NCBI GenBank assembly: GCA_963556145.1
Contig: OY744461.1
Span: 4,030,001-4,094,000 of the forward strand
Reading direction: 5' to 3'
DNA: 64,000 nt
Source of the DNA: Hygrocybe punicea
Taxonomy: Eukaryota; Basidiomycota; Agaricomycetes; Agaricales; Hygrophoraceae
The translations under genes and the position numbers were made by a program. The notes under the pieces are model-generated. The model was not told the DNA's origin. It worked only from the letters and a program-made list of their open reading frames with translations, and made no database searches. Shown in pieces: positions 39,434-50,731 of this stretch; within the stretch, counting starts at the first letter, position 1; every line of letters begins with the position of its first letter.

Positions 39434-42376
39434 CACCGTGAGTTACTTCACGCTCAGTGGAGAATCCTCCTTGATGAAGATTTTCGGGACGCTTATGAAC
39501 ACGGAATTGTGATCGAGTGTTGCAATGGGGTTTTGTGCAGGTTCTATCCTCACATTTTCACTTATTCAGCAGACTATCCAGAGAAGTAAGGCTTGAAGTT
39601 TGGTTTCTTGTATCTGTCTAACTCTGTTTCAAGAATCCTCTTCGCTAGCATCCGAAACAGGGGCAACTTCCCATGTCCTCATTGTACAACTCCACTGAAA
39701 AGCACACATCTCGCAGGCACAAAAGGAGATCGAGCCAGGCAAGTTAAGTTAGCTCGTGTCGATGACCGACATCGCCAATACAAGGTACTTCAAGCTCGAA
39801 AAGCCATCTACGAGCGAAACTTTGCCGTTGACAGTGCCCCCGTGGAGCGGCTCCTCAAAACTCAATCTCTTGTTCCCACTTGTGTAGGTTAACATACATG
39901 TATCATCGCTTGATAGCTGCTCAAATGTCTGTTGTAGAATGCTTTTTCAGAGCAACTCTCTCGATTCGGTTTCAACTTTTTCTTGTTGTTTCTGATCGAC
40001 CTCTTGCATGAGATTGAGCTTGGGGTGTGGAAGATGTTGTTTATCCATCTTCTTCGAATACTAGAGGCCGCTGGTGAACACTTAATCCATGAACTAGATC
40101 GACGGTGACTTTTTATTATCTTTCTTGTTTGTATGTCTTACACATCTCTGCAGCTTTCGATTAATTCCAACTTTTGGCAGAGATATGATCAGACGATTCA
40201 CATCCAACACCTCGGAACTGAAGCAAATGGCTGCACGGAATTACGAGGACTTTCTACAAGTTAGTCACTTCACATCCTTGGTGATAGCGTGCTGACTTCT
40301 ATTGGTATTTCATAGTGTGCTATCCCCGTTTTTGACGGTTTATTACCGGAACCCCACAATTGGAATGTCCTCCAACTTCTCTTTACCTTCGCTCACTGGC
40401 ATGGTCTTGCCAAATTACGAATGCACACTGACACCACACTTGCCGTCCTTGATAACGAAACAACCGCCCTTGGTGAACAGCTTCGCCATTTCAGTCTGTA
40501 ACCTGCTCCACTTATTCAACCAGTGAATTAAAACGTGAAATGGCTGCAAGAAAGCAGCGTGAGAGCAGGCGACAATCAAAAGTCGGTTCGTCGTTGAACA
40601 TTCGAGAGAAAAATCAACGCCGGCCAAAAATATTCAATCTAAACACTTACAAGGCTCACTCATTCGGAGATTATGTGGCAACAATCAAGAGATACGGTAC
40701 TACTGATTCGTACACTACCGAAATTGTGTGTTGCTACATTTTCTAGATCGCGCATATTGACCTGTTACATTGTCACAGGGTGAACTCGAACATCGAAATC
40801 CCAAAGCTCGATTCTGCAGGACGAGTAAAAAGAAATTTACCAGACAATTAGCTCAAATCGAACGCCGGCAAGCCCGCATCAGAGCCATACGCCAAAAGCT
40901 CTCACATAACGCATCTCTTGGTGTGGAACCGGTGTTGAACAGCCCTGATGCTCACCACCATATTGGAGTCGCTGAGAATCACCCAATACACATTGGTTCA
41001 TTCTTGCGAAGTCATACCGAAGATCCGGCAGTGAAGGTAAATTTTCACATTATTTTACAAAACACTAAGCGAATCACTTCACAACAGAACTTTTGGTCGA
41101 AGCTCAAGAAACACCTACTACCTCGCATAAAAAATGTTCTGGATACTGAAAGGCAAGCTAGAAATGACCTAACGTCATCGAACCACTCCCAGCCGATTCC
41201 GGCACTTGACGATGTGGCAGAAGTTAACGGTATACACTTCAAAGGCGATCGGATGTACCAACACCATATTATGAGGATAAACTTTACCACATATGATGTA
41301 CGGCGTGGTCAGGATATGATTAACCCGCGAACAGATCACCACAACATTATGCTCCTTGCTTCCCAAGATGCAACTACACCAAATCACGAGTATATCTATG
41401 CGCGTGTTCTTGGCATATTTCATGTCAACGTTGTCTACAGTGGACCAGGCATGTTGGATTATCGTGCTCGACAGATGGAATTCCTGTGGGTGCGCTATTA
41501 TCAGAATTTGGATGATGACTCGGAGCTGGTCAATATAGGTTGGGCCAACGCTCGGCTCAATCGGTTAGAATTTCCGCCCATGAGCGAAGAAGATTCATTC
41601 GGTTTCATCGATCCAGCGCATGTACTACGCAGCTGTCATTTGGTTCCGAAATTTGCGGCTGGGATGCGGCATCCAGATGGGCATGGCATTTCGGAGTGTG
41701 CCCGAGATGTAAATGATTGGCATCAGTATTACGTTCTTCAGTGAGTAGTCAATTCGAGTGATTTTTCATCTGCTGTATGATGCAATTTGCAGCTTTGTCG
41801 ATAGAGATATGCTTATGCGCTTCCATTGGGGCCTTGCAGTGGGACACATGTATACCCACATGACAGAGCCCACTCTGGCTCAACACAACGACACGCCTCC
41901 GTCCCCTGTTCTTGCCGATTGCGATGATAATGCCATTGATGCAGAAGATATCAATTATCTCGATATACCCAATGGTGACACCACCTCCGATGAGGACAAG
42001 GGAGATGACGAGGACGACGAAAAGGAGGAGGAGGAGGAGGAGGAGGAGGAGAATAGCGAGGGCTCAGATGCGGATTGGGACGAGGATGAAGAAGCTGAAG
42101 ATGAGGACTACAGTGACAGGGAACTCCTTGCGATGGCGGAAATGTATGGCGACACACAAGATTTGGATATGTATGAGTAGCGATCTATTCACAAATCTCA
42201 GTCTCAAGTTGGCACATTTGCTAAATTACTTTAAGTTGTGTGGGGCATTTATTGGACTCAGAAGGCTGAGTTGTTGTAATATGCGATGCATGGCCAGCTT
42301 CTGGCTGTTGATGGACTTGGAATTGCCGGAATAACCACCTAATCATCATAATGCTAGGCCCAGAGCCGCCTGTTGG

Positions 42377-43018
42377 TTATATGTATGCTTCGCCATCCGG
42401 ATACCATCCACTCTGCCAGTGAGCGAAAAAAGGGGGCTGGGGTTTTGATGAATATCGCATTCCAATTGCAACTGGGATAGGTAAGTAAAATTCCATAAGG
42501 GTAGCGTTACGACCATCCTTCGCAACTAATTTGCTCTCAATAGCGCTACTTTTAACTATCCGACCCTGAATGAACATTCCCTTCCCCCTCGAATACATTT
42601 CCTTGTCATGTCAAATAACTACCTATGTTTCACATCAGATGGCGCAACCTCAACTCTTAATCGCTGTTCGTTGACATAGATATCAACGCGGTGATTGCCC
42701 TTGCAGCACGATAAGCTATTAAAATTGGCCATCATATGAATAACTTACTATTTGTGTCAATGTCATGTATGTCCCCCAGTACACTTGGTTAACGTAACGC
42801 ACTCTGACAAGGTTGCCTTCCTGCATGTCCGACGTGAGTATACTGCCAGTGCACTGCAATACCCCGATCACGAACCTCGAACTGGGCAGTGCGATGACCA
42901 GTGATGGAAGCAGACACTGCACGTCGAGCCGATCGTGTGGACTAGGTAGTAACGGTTAACTAAATATACCGCAAAGGTAAATGAGACTCACCGTAGATTT
43001 CAAGTTAGCTTTAGGCAT
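42377..43018 (-). CDS. Small uncharacterised gene or relic
   Basis: An ATG at 43018 reads MPKANLKST before a donor. Spliced segments then read RLDVQCLLPSLVIALPSSRF, TSDMQEGNLVRVRYVNQVYW, KGNHRVDIYVNEQRLRVEVA and RIVKSSAIESKLVAKDGRN, joined by short introns with reasonable borders. I do not recognise the family. It is head to head with the METTL16-like remnant and ends beside a TGCCAGTG word that may mark the Plavaka element end. Confidence 0.3.
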
Positions 43019-43985
43019 TTGGTCACGGTGCTGAGAAAGGAGCAGATGGTGGGAAAGACGTATACTCACCCCTCAAACCTCAGTGTTATTTCCCCATCCA
43101 ACGACTCGGAATCCAGCACCATTGACTTTCAAAACGATCCATCTCAAAGCTTTGCCAGAACCCCTTCTATCTGCGCCATATATGTTCACCTGCGCGAATT
43201 TGGAGCCAGACGTCTAACTGAAGCGCTCCTCCACTGCGACTTTGGTCACTCGATCCGCCTCGCATTTGTCCACCTGTATGTCGACAAAAAGAGACACTAT
43301 GTGCTGTGGATTCAAGACATCATTCGTATAACTGGTAGCCAGGACGGAGTGCACATCAGAGGGATCGACATGTATGCCCAGCTGACTTTTTTTACTGTTT
43401 GTTCTCCGTCTCACGTACGCTGATGAGAGGAACCGGAGCATCTGCCATATATCCGCTTTTGGCCTGCAAGATGGAGCCAGGCTGGACTTTCGCTGCCACA
43501 GGTACTCCATTCTTTCATGCATCTACACGTGCCTAACGACTGCTTCTGTCCAGTTATCGATGAGGCTTCAATTCAAAATGCTCAAACGAATATCGAGTCC
43601 AATAATCTTCAAAACCGAATCACGATTACGGCGGCAACGTCGGGCAGGCCCATTTTCTACCACTATCCTTGGATTCAAGTTCCACGTTTGTGCGGGCAAC
43701 TCATCAATTTTGCGTTGTTCTTACCCACACACTCTCTCTAACTAGATTTGATTTTACGATGTGCAATCCTCCATTTTATAGCAGTGCGGAGGATGTGGCA
43801 AAATCGGCAGAAGCAAAAGAATTGGGGCCGAGCGCGGTGCGGATCACAATTTCTGTGATATTCCCTCCGCACCCTCCTCGACCAGATTTGTACGGGAGCC
43901 GATGTGGAGATGATCATTCCAGGTGGCGAAAGCGCTTTTGTGTGTCAGATGGTTCGCGAGAGTCTCAGTCATGACACTCAGTGCA
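43019..43985 (+). pseudogene. METTL16-like RNA N6-adenosine methyltransferase, broken
   Basis: Spliced pieces match the RlmF/METTL16 family, SAM-dependent enzymes that methylate U6 snRNA. The pieces are ESSTIDFQND, RRLTEALLHCDFG, HYVLWIQDIIRIT, the SAM-binding block GIDIGTGASAIYPLLACKME joined across an intron (donor after GACAT, acceptor before AGGAACC), PGWTFAATVIDEASIQNAQT, the catalytic FDFTMCNPPFYSS, SAEAKELGPSA, and after another intron CTGADVEMIIPGGESAFVCQ. Between PIFY and the SLDSSSTF segment the frame slips by one base near 43660, with no GT donor to explain it. After MVRESLSHDTQC the match stops, so the C-terminal half is missing. The first part also has extra sequence between DFQND and RRLTEA. 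Confidence 0.7.
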
Positions 43986-44009
43986 TCGTTTCCATCTTGG
44001 TTCTGTTGT

Positions 44010-45300
44010 CAAGGGGTGCTCAATTGCAAAATTTCCAGTTTGACTGGATTCGAGGCCGGGACAGGGCCATGTATGAAAGCTTTTGTAGCCATATCAATCG
44101 AAAAGTGGTGTCTGGACTCGCACATGGAAGGATCTGAAGCGCAATCTAATGGCAAAAATTTGCCTGACCGGTGGTTCTCGCTGAGTGGGACACCAGGTGT
44201 AGAAGCAGATGTCCACAATGGCACGAGTCCAGTGTGTTTGGGGCATCCATGCTCGACGTATGCCTCCATTGGCAAGAAAAGTGAAACCTTTATTAATGTG
44301 ACACTGTGGTTGCTATTTCTGACATACCAACGTTGGATATTGTACACAGCGTAAGCCTCCAGCCTACCTCGTCCCCAGACCACTCAGTCTCCATGCCATC
44401 GCCCTCCTAAAAGCCGCGTGTGCCCCAGACACCATAGGGCCAAAATCATGATTTCCCTGAGAATACACGACTGAAATCTGGCCGGGACCATCTGGAAGCG
44501 CTTTGTCAAGCGTATAACGCTCATAGCGCGCTCGTGTCTGGCTGCGGCATCATCATAATCCCGGAGGACCTTGTCGTCGTCGTCGTGTGACTCGGCTAAT
44601 TTGAGATGCTGTGCCAAGACAGCAGCGAGGCCGATAGCGTCGCGGATGCCTAGGTTCATACCTTGTCTGCCAGTGGGTGAATGAATGTGTGCGGCACTTT
44701 GATCATCAGCCGCCGAACCAGTATCACCTCTGAACCGAACGAAGAAGCGTTCAGCGATGGCGGCATGGGATTTGTACCGCGTCGACCAAATAGTCTGCGA
44801 TACTTGAATCGGATTGGGATTTACGGAAGGATCCGAAGATAAATGGCTTGGACCGTATTTATTCAATGCAGATTGGACGTAGGGTGTCGGTGGAGAGTGG
44901 GGACTCGGAGGGATGCCATCCTTGGTGGGAACATTGCAGATAAAACGATACACCGGTGTGTCTGGAGATCGTTCGAGTGCCTCAGGGGAAGGACCGGACA
45001 TTGCTTCCGAAGGCAATGGGATGAGAAGGCTGAAGCCGTGTGGGCCGGCGAAGCCTGAAAGCTGTTACGTTGGCAGAGGTGGATCTGGAGGAGAAGAAAA
45101 AGTAATATCTGCGAGAACAAGTTCAGTTGCCAATGAAGAATTTAGTAGTTCAGTCGCGACCTGTCCGAGTCCGCTGACACTTTCTGACAAGAGAGCTTCC
45201 GGGAGGATGAAGCCCAAGAAGTGCGTCGGAGTGGTCCCTCTAGGAAGGTGCGCCAGCCTGAGCCGGAACGGCCATGAGGAACATGTAGGAGTTCGAGTCA
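44010..45300 (-). pseudogene. FAD-dependent aromatic monooxygenase fragment
   Basis: The minus strand encodes the second half of a flavin monooxygenase of the phenol hydroxylase type: FAGPHGFSLLIPLP, RFICNVPTKDG, AERFFVRFRG and the flavin-binding block AAHIHSPTGRQGMNLGIRDA followed by LAAVLAQHLKLAESHDDDDK and a long helix. The N-terminal Rossmann fold with the GxGxxG motif is not found upstream. A stop interrupts the frame just before the QLSGFAGPH segment (about 45060). A weak C-terminal continuation may reach 44010, overlapping the point where the METTL16-like match ends. Such enzymes hydroxylate aromatic compounds using NADPH and oxygen. I judge this copy truncated and inactive. Confidence 0.65.
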
Positions 45301-46181
45301 CGGTCGCTTGCAGTGACAGTAATACGACGTGATCTCCGAGTCAGCCTTCCCGCCGGGCCGTGGCTCTATCGAAACCGAACTTTTTTTGAGTCTGTTACAG
45401 CTGAATCCAGATCGATAGCCTGAGGCCGCCCATAAAAAAATTTCACATTCAGAATCTGAATTTTTTGGCACTCTGAGTCTGAAATATTGTCAAAATTTTA
45501 GTACTCAGCACTGAAGAAATGTGGACTCCGAATACAAGTTTTTTTTTTGTGGCCTATCTATCTGAATTCAGCTGTAAGCCACTTTGTATAACTGTTACTC
45601 CTCAGGCTGAAATGATAATGATTAAATATTTATTTACCACTTCCGAAGTCATAATGATATTTATTTATCAGAATGATATCATAATTCTCTGCCGGCAGTA
45701 CCGTTATGCTAGTAAATGCTAAAATGATGCCAATATGGCACTGAAATGATAAGGGCTTCCCCAAGTTGTATCATTATGCTGGTAAATGCTAAAATGATGC
45801 CAATATGGCACTGAAATGATAAGGGCTTCCCCAAGTTGTATCATTATGCTGGTAAATGCTAAAATGATGCCAATATGGCACTGAAATGATAAGGGCTTCC
45901 CCAAGTTGTATCATTATGCTGGTAAATGCTAAAATGATGCCAATATGGCACTGAAATGATAAGGGCTTCCCCAAGTTGTATCATTATGCTGGTAAATGCT
46001 AAAATGATGCCAATATGGCACTGAAATGATAATAATAGATATCCATATAACAGGATGACATGGTATGACCTAATCCTAATACAATTCCGGGCCATTGTAG
46101 ATAATAGCCATCCAGGCTGATTAGCAATTGTCAACTCCGCCTGGCCATACCAGTGTCTCCACGTTTTCCTGATGTCATACT
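45301..46181. other. AT-rich spacer holding a 70-bp satellite-like array
   Basis: No gene is recognised. The 70-bp repeat listed separately takes up 45721-46030. ORFs overlapping the array on the minus strand are artefacts of the repeat, shifted by 70 bp each. Confidence 0.6.
45721..46030. repeat. Perfect 70-bp tandem repeat, 4.4 copies
   Basis: Four complete units at 45721, 45791, 45861 and 45931 and a 30-bp partial unit at 46001 are identical base for base. Each begins AAAATGATGCCAATATGGCA and ends ATTATGCTGGTAAATGCT. A diverged half unit (CGTTATGCTAGTAAATGCT) precedes the array at 45702-45720. Identity between copies points to recent expansion or active homogenisation. Confidence 0.97.
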
Positions 46182-49100
46182 ATGCTTGATTCGGACATGG
46201 GGAGTGATAGCGAGGATGGGGGTTCAGAGGTTTGTCGAAACACATCATATACAGCTTACTAAATCTCAAGTATGCTCAGGACAAGATCTTACCATTCAAA
46301 CAATCAGATGACGAGATGGAAGTGGATGACGACCTGCCACAGTGCACCTCCCAAGATACCACTGAACAAGGAAAGGAGATAAATTCTCCTCGAGTTCTTG
46401 AAGACTCAGACGACACCGATTCTATTTTATCAAGCTCCGGATCGCTATCAGATTTTGGTGATCTTGAATATGATGAGGACGATTGGGGAAACCCTGATTC
46501 CCCTTCACTCGATGAAATGTGTGAGGAACTACGGGAAATCCTAGGGCCAGAGAGAGAAAACGAGCTATGGGAGCTTCGTATGATACTTTTCTATCAACTT
46601 CTCATTGTTTCATCTCATGTCTTCATAGGAAATAACCTTTTAACCGAGGAAGATCGGGATAACATACGTGCATTCCAGCTGAAAATCATGAGCAACATGA
46701 GCCGCCGAACATTCAATCAGATGCGCCATACCTTCCAGAACAAACTCGAAATCCGATCCGAGTGGGTGATTCTCCAACGACTTGCAGTTCTCGCAGACGT
46801 TGAGCCAGTATACTATGACTGTTGCATCAACTCCTGCATGGCGTACACCGGAAAATACGAACACCATGAAGCTTGCGAATATTGCGGTGAAGTTCGCTAT
46901 GGCAAAAAGAGAAAAAGTCGTCGAGTTTTCATGTATCTCCCACTCATTCCCCATCTACAAGCTCTGTTTCAAAGCAGGGAAAAGATCAATGTTCTCCTCT
47001 ATCGCCATCAATATAAACATGAACTTGGTTGGATCTGCGATGTTTTCGATGGCGGTCACTACCGCTCCCTTTTGCACAGTAATGTTATCATTGATGGTGT
47101 CGAGCGGCCATATCACTACTTCTCCGGCAAACACGATATCACACTTGCTCTCTCGGTTGATGGCTACCTCTTGTTTCAGCGACGAAGACGTGGACCCTCT
47201 GCAACTCCTATCCTTGCTCAAATCTTTAATTTACTGCCTCAGATTCGTTGCCACTTCCAAGAGCTGCTCAGCCTCGGAGTAATTCCTGGGCCACACCTCC
47301 CCAAAGATTATGCATCGTTCATGGTCCCCGTCGACAATGAGCTTGTACAGTTGGCTTACGGTATCCAAACATTCAATGCTCTCGAAAATTCATTATTCCA
47401 TCTCCACGCTTATTGTATCCAACAACATGGTGATATTGTCGCAATCGAGAAGTTGCTGGGACTCAAGGGACACAACAGCTTCTCTCCATGCCGATCATGT
47501 CGAATGACAGGTGTACGTGACATAACTGGGGGCGGGAAGATCTACTACATACCACTGCGCACTCCAAAGGCAGCTCACCATCGCGAAAGACCATCCTTCA
47601 ACCCACGTGCACTTCAATTCCGCACAAAGCACCATTTTAATACCGAAATAGAGAAACAAGAGGCAATCGCAACAGCTACTGCTCGGGACAAAGCTGCAAA
47701 GCTGTGTGGTATCAGTAGACGTCCAGCATTGCAACAGGTTGGTGCCTTCGATCCAGCAAAATCAAACCCTTGGGAGTGGATGCATATCTTCTCAGAAAAC
47801 ACCACTCAGAACCTGGTGAAGCTTTGGATGGGAAAATTCAAGGGACTCGACAGCGGAATGGAGGAATATGAGATCCATCCCAAGATTTGGGAGGAAATTG
47901 GGCGTGAAACAGCCGATGCGGTCAAGGACATACCTGCGTCTTTCGTACGTGTACTTGGTAACATCGCGGAGGACAGTTCCACATTCACAGCAGAGTCCTG
48001 GGGGTTTTGGTTTATGTATGTTGCACCGATTGTCTTGCGAGGTCGCTTCATCAAAGACAAGTACTATACACACATGTGTGCGCTTAGCAAGATCATGAAG
48101 ACAACACTCAAGTTCGAGCTCACATCGGAGGAGATTGATGACCTTGAAGAAGAGATAATTGATTGGGTTGAAAGATATGAGAAGTAACCGTCACTACATC
48201 GCTACGAAAAGTTGGATACTCATCACTTCACAGGTACTATTACCAGTATCGCGAAGATCGACTCTCAACCTGTCTCCTCACAATCCATGGTCTCCTGCAC
48301 CTGGCACAGGACATTCGTGTGTGTGGGCCCATGTGGGCTAGCTGGACGTTCTACATGGAACAATTCTGTGGAATCCTTAAAGCAGGCTTGCGCTCTCGTG
48401 TTCAGCCATGGAGCAACTTAAATAAACGGATCCTTCATATGGCCTACCTTCAAGTTCTCGCTGCTCGATATGACCTCAAATCGGAATTGTCAGTAGTGGG
48501 ATTTCATGGCAATGATGGAGAGAGACGAAATGAAATGACGTATGAGCAATGTATGTATTCATAATTGGTATCTTGCTCTTCACCAACGCACTCGCAACAC
48601 ACTTGAAGATCCAGACCACATCATGTGAGCCCCACATGTCAGAAACTACTGACCCAATCCTGAACTTCAAGTGAGGGTTGCCACATACCTCGCGATCCTT
48701 ATAGGCCGAAAGCGATCAGAAGTCGCCAAGCATCTGCCATCGAAGATGTCGCTGTGGGGGAAAATGCGAATACGGCATGGGGGTGATGCATTCCGGAGTA
48801 CCTTTGTCACTAAACGAAGCCAGGGGAGCCAGCCTAGTCGGAACAGTTCCTCTTCTCGGGTCAGCCATGATTCCTATGACTGTGCAATTGCATTCACATA
48901 CCTGAACAGTACGAAATTGTGTATGAGGGACGGGATGGAGATGCAGTGACAACCATCAACTACGGTGCCATTGAGAAATTTCTGGTATGCTCCTTGGGCG
49001 CAGAGGGCCTTTGGGGCCGGCTTCGAAATTCAACTCAGTTACTCGTCGTCATCACACCATTCAAAACGGATGGCCAAGATGCATCTCTCGATCTCACTCA

Positions 49101-49299
49101 TTACAAGAGTACAACTGCGTCAATTGTCACTGATATCAGGAACATCAAGCGACTCATTGGTCGTTGTTTCACACGAGGGAGGTGGGGATTGATTGATCGA
49201 ACGATAGGCTCGGCTCAAGGCACCTTCGCGGCAACTGATGGTCATGTTCTGTTGAGTGAATATGAGGGCTCGGATTCAGATTCAGATTTGGCTGAATGA
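46182..49299 (+). CDS. tnp2-type (CACTA/En-Spm) transposase
   Basis: The start at 46182 (MLDSDMGSDSEDGGSE) is joined by an intron to DKILPFKQSDDEMEVDDD, an acidic N-terminus. The core matches fungal tnp2 transposases: a Cys-rich motif YDCCINSCMAYTGKYEHHEA with CEYCGEVRYG, RHQYKHELGWICDVFDGGHY, YHYFSGKHDITLALSVDGYL, RRRRGPSATPILAQIFNLLP, GVIPGPHLPKDYASFMVPVD, GLKGHNSFSPCRSCRMTGVR and KIYYIPLRTPKAAHHRERPS. After an intron at about 48184 the frame continues YYYQYREDRLSTCLLTIHGL and WASWTFYMEQFCGILKAGLR. Later exons end TTASIVTDIRNIKRLIGRCF, GRWGLIDRTIG and an acidic tail. The usual Cys-rich N-terminal finger of longer relatives is absent, and the exon joints at 48550-48670 were not resolved. Function is cut-and-paste transposition; integrity is uncertain. 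Confidence 0.8.
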
Positions 49300-50731
49300 T
49301 TCGTAGGCATGCATATTTACAACACTAAATCCAGTTGCCGGTGGGGTGTGTGCCAGTGTAGAAATCAAATTTAGAAATCAATGACCAGTGATCAATGTTT
49401 TTTTCGCTACCCAGAATCAGTGACCAGTGAGATCTCTACGAAAAATCAGCGATCAGTGATTTCACCGAAAAGAAACGATGCGGTGTTCAGTGATATTTTC
49501 ACTTTATTTTACAATGTCAATGAGATTCTCACTGACTATCATTGGTTTTACTTCCCTCAGTGTAACGAGCCTAAAGATAAAGATAGACATTTTTCAGACT
49601 GCTCGAGAGAGCTGTTGCTGCCTTCGTTCCCAGCGTGAAAGTTTAGACCTTTGCCCCCAGTACACATACAACAGAGATGAGCGTGCCAGAGGCAACAATG
49701 ACATCTTACAACTCCAATCTTATTGCTTATATCGTCTTGATAAGAGGGATCTGGTTCAGATGATCACGCAACCTACTGACACCGTTAAAAAGTGAAGCTA
49801 GTGAAGGCCAAGCGGAAGGTTTGATCTCAAGACGTCTGCACGAAGGTTTCGGAGGTGGGATTTGATTCGGCCCGTCATGTGCAGACAACTTGAAGCGGGA
49901 TGAGGTTAGAATAATAATAATTTCATCCCCATTTCGACAAATACATACTCAAAATTTCTGGCAACCATGGCCTAACTAGTATCATCTTGCAAAGAACCTC
50001 TGTCAAGTTAGGAAACCGAATTTCGAACGTGGATAGGCCCATTGAGATACAATTTGGGCAGAGAATGGGGAATTAACTTTTCGTTGGCTATTCAAATCAG
50101 GTTGGTTCTGTCTAGAATTCACGGTTCCATGTGAAATCTAACGGCTCGGAACACTTACTTGAGATGAGATAGACTGGCACCGTGGTTAGACCAGATGAGC
50201 CTTCCACTCGGCTGCAACCGATCGTAGGTGGCTCGTTAAATAAATGAGCCCCCGGAGAATTCCAAATAGTTGTTACGCTGGGTGTGAGTTGACGCAAAGG
50301 ATTCGTCCTACACGGGGTCACTTACCTGTAGGCATTACCACCGGTTCGCCGGTAAATACCCACTTTATAATCTGTGAACAAAGCCAAGTGAAGAGTGCCA
50401 AAAGAACGAGGTGCTCTGCCGTTATGAAACAGCGCTTATCTAGTTTATTTGCACCACCGGATTGCCAGATTCTCGGAGTCACCTCGGAATGCCACGCCAG
50501 GCCTTCTATTCCCAAGCCGTTAGACTTTTCACACTAGGCACAGCTGAAAGTCACTTATTGATAGATCCACGGAAAACTCCTATGTGTTTGTATCAAACCA
50601 ATGTTCCGTTGGTAAACTACAAAGCCATGGACGCGGAAGTATAACAGGACGCGACGCGTTGTTTGCCTCACTTTGTACATACCTCGCCACTGGCATTTAT
50701 GCCTCCCCTCCCGCCATAATTCTCATCTAAA
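49300..50731. other. Intergenic region upstream of EXO1
   Basis: A TGCCAGTG word at 49351, just after the transposase stop, may mark the element's right end. At about 49376-49560 there is a cluster of CAGTGA/TCACTG words. Short ORFs between 49400 and 50640 have no recognisable family. The last ~60 bp before 50732 are pyrimidine-rich, as expected for the EXO1 leader. Confidence 0.4.

Larger units (their letters stand above)
36575..42180 (+). pseudogene. Plavaka-type transposase, interrupted
   Basis: The N-terminal exon has a CCHC-like finger (CYCGRTFPHSGALKVHQKSC). The following exons match the Plavaka transposase family from end to end: RVHGELYTSPAFIDAHNELQ, RVIVALMFWSDATHLTTFGN, SKYRRCKPSCNLCEHVAYFE, SFKDFAKQHTG, then after the insertion HRELLHAQWRILLDEDF, IFTYSADYPEK, LLHEIELGVWKMLFIHLLRI, IPTFGRDMIRRFTSNTSELK, NTYKAHSFGDYVATIKRYGT, GMLDYRARQMEFLWVRYY, RFHWGLAVGHMYTH and an acidic tail. 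Plavaka elements are CACTA-related DNA transposons of fungi. Two lesions inactivate it: a 1217-bp insertion at 38209-39425 and an apparent 1-nt deletion near 40500, where the frame before (HFS) and after (TCSTYSTSELKRE) do not join. Confidence 0.9.

Noticed and set aside
45721..46030. CRISPR-like array
   Set aside because: The units are contiguous and identical with no spacers, and the genome is fungal.
45719..46134. Overlapping minus-strand ORFs of 61-91 residues with identical sequence
   Set aside because: They are translations of the 70-bp tandem repeat, which has no stop in one orientation; each ORF is the same peptide shifted by one unit.
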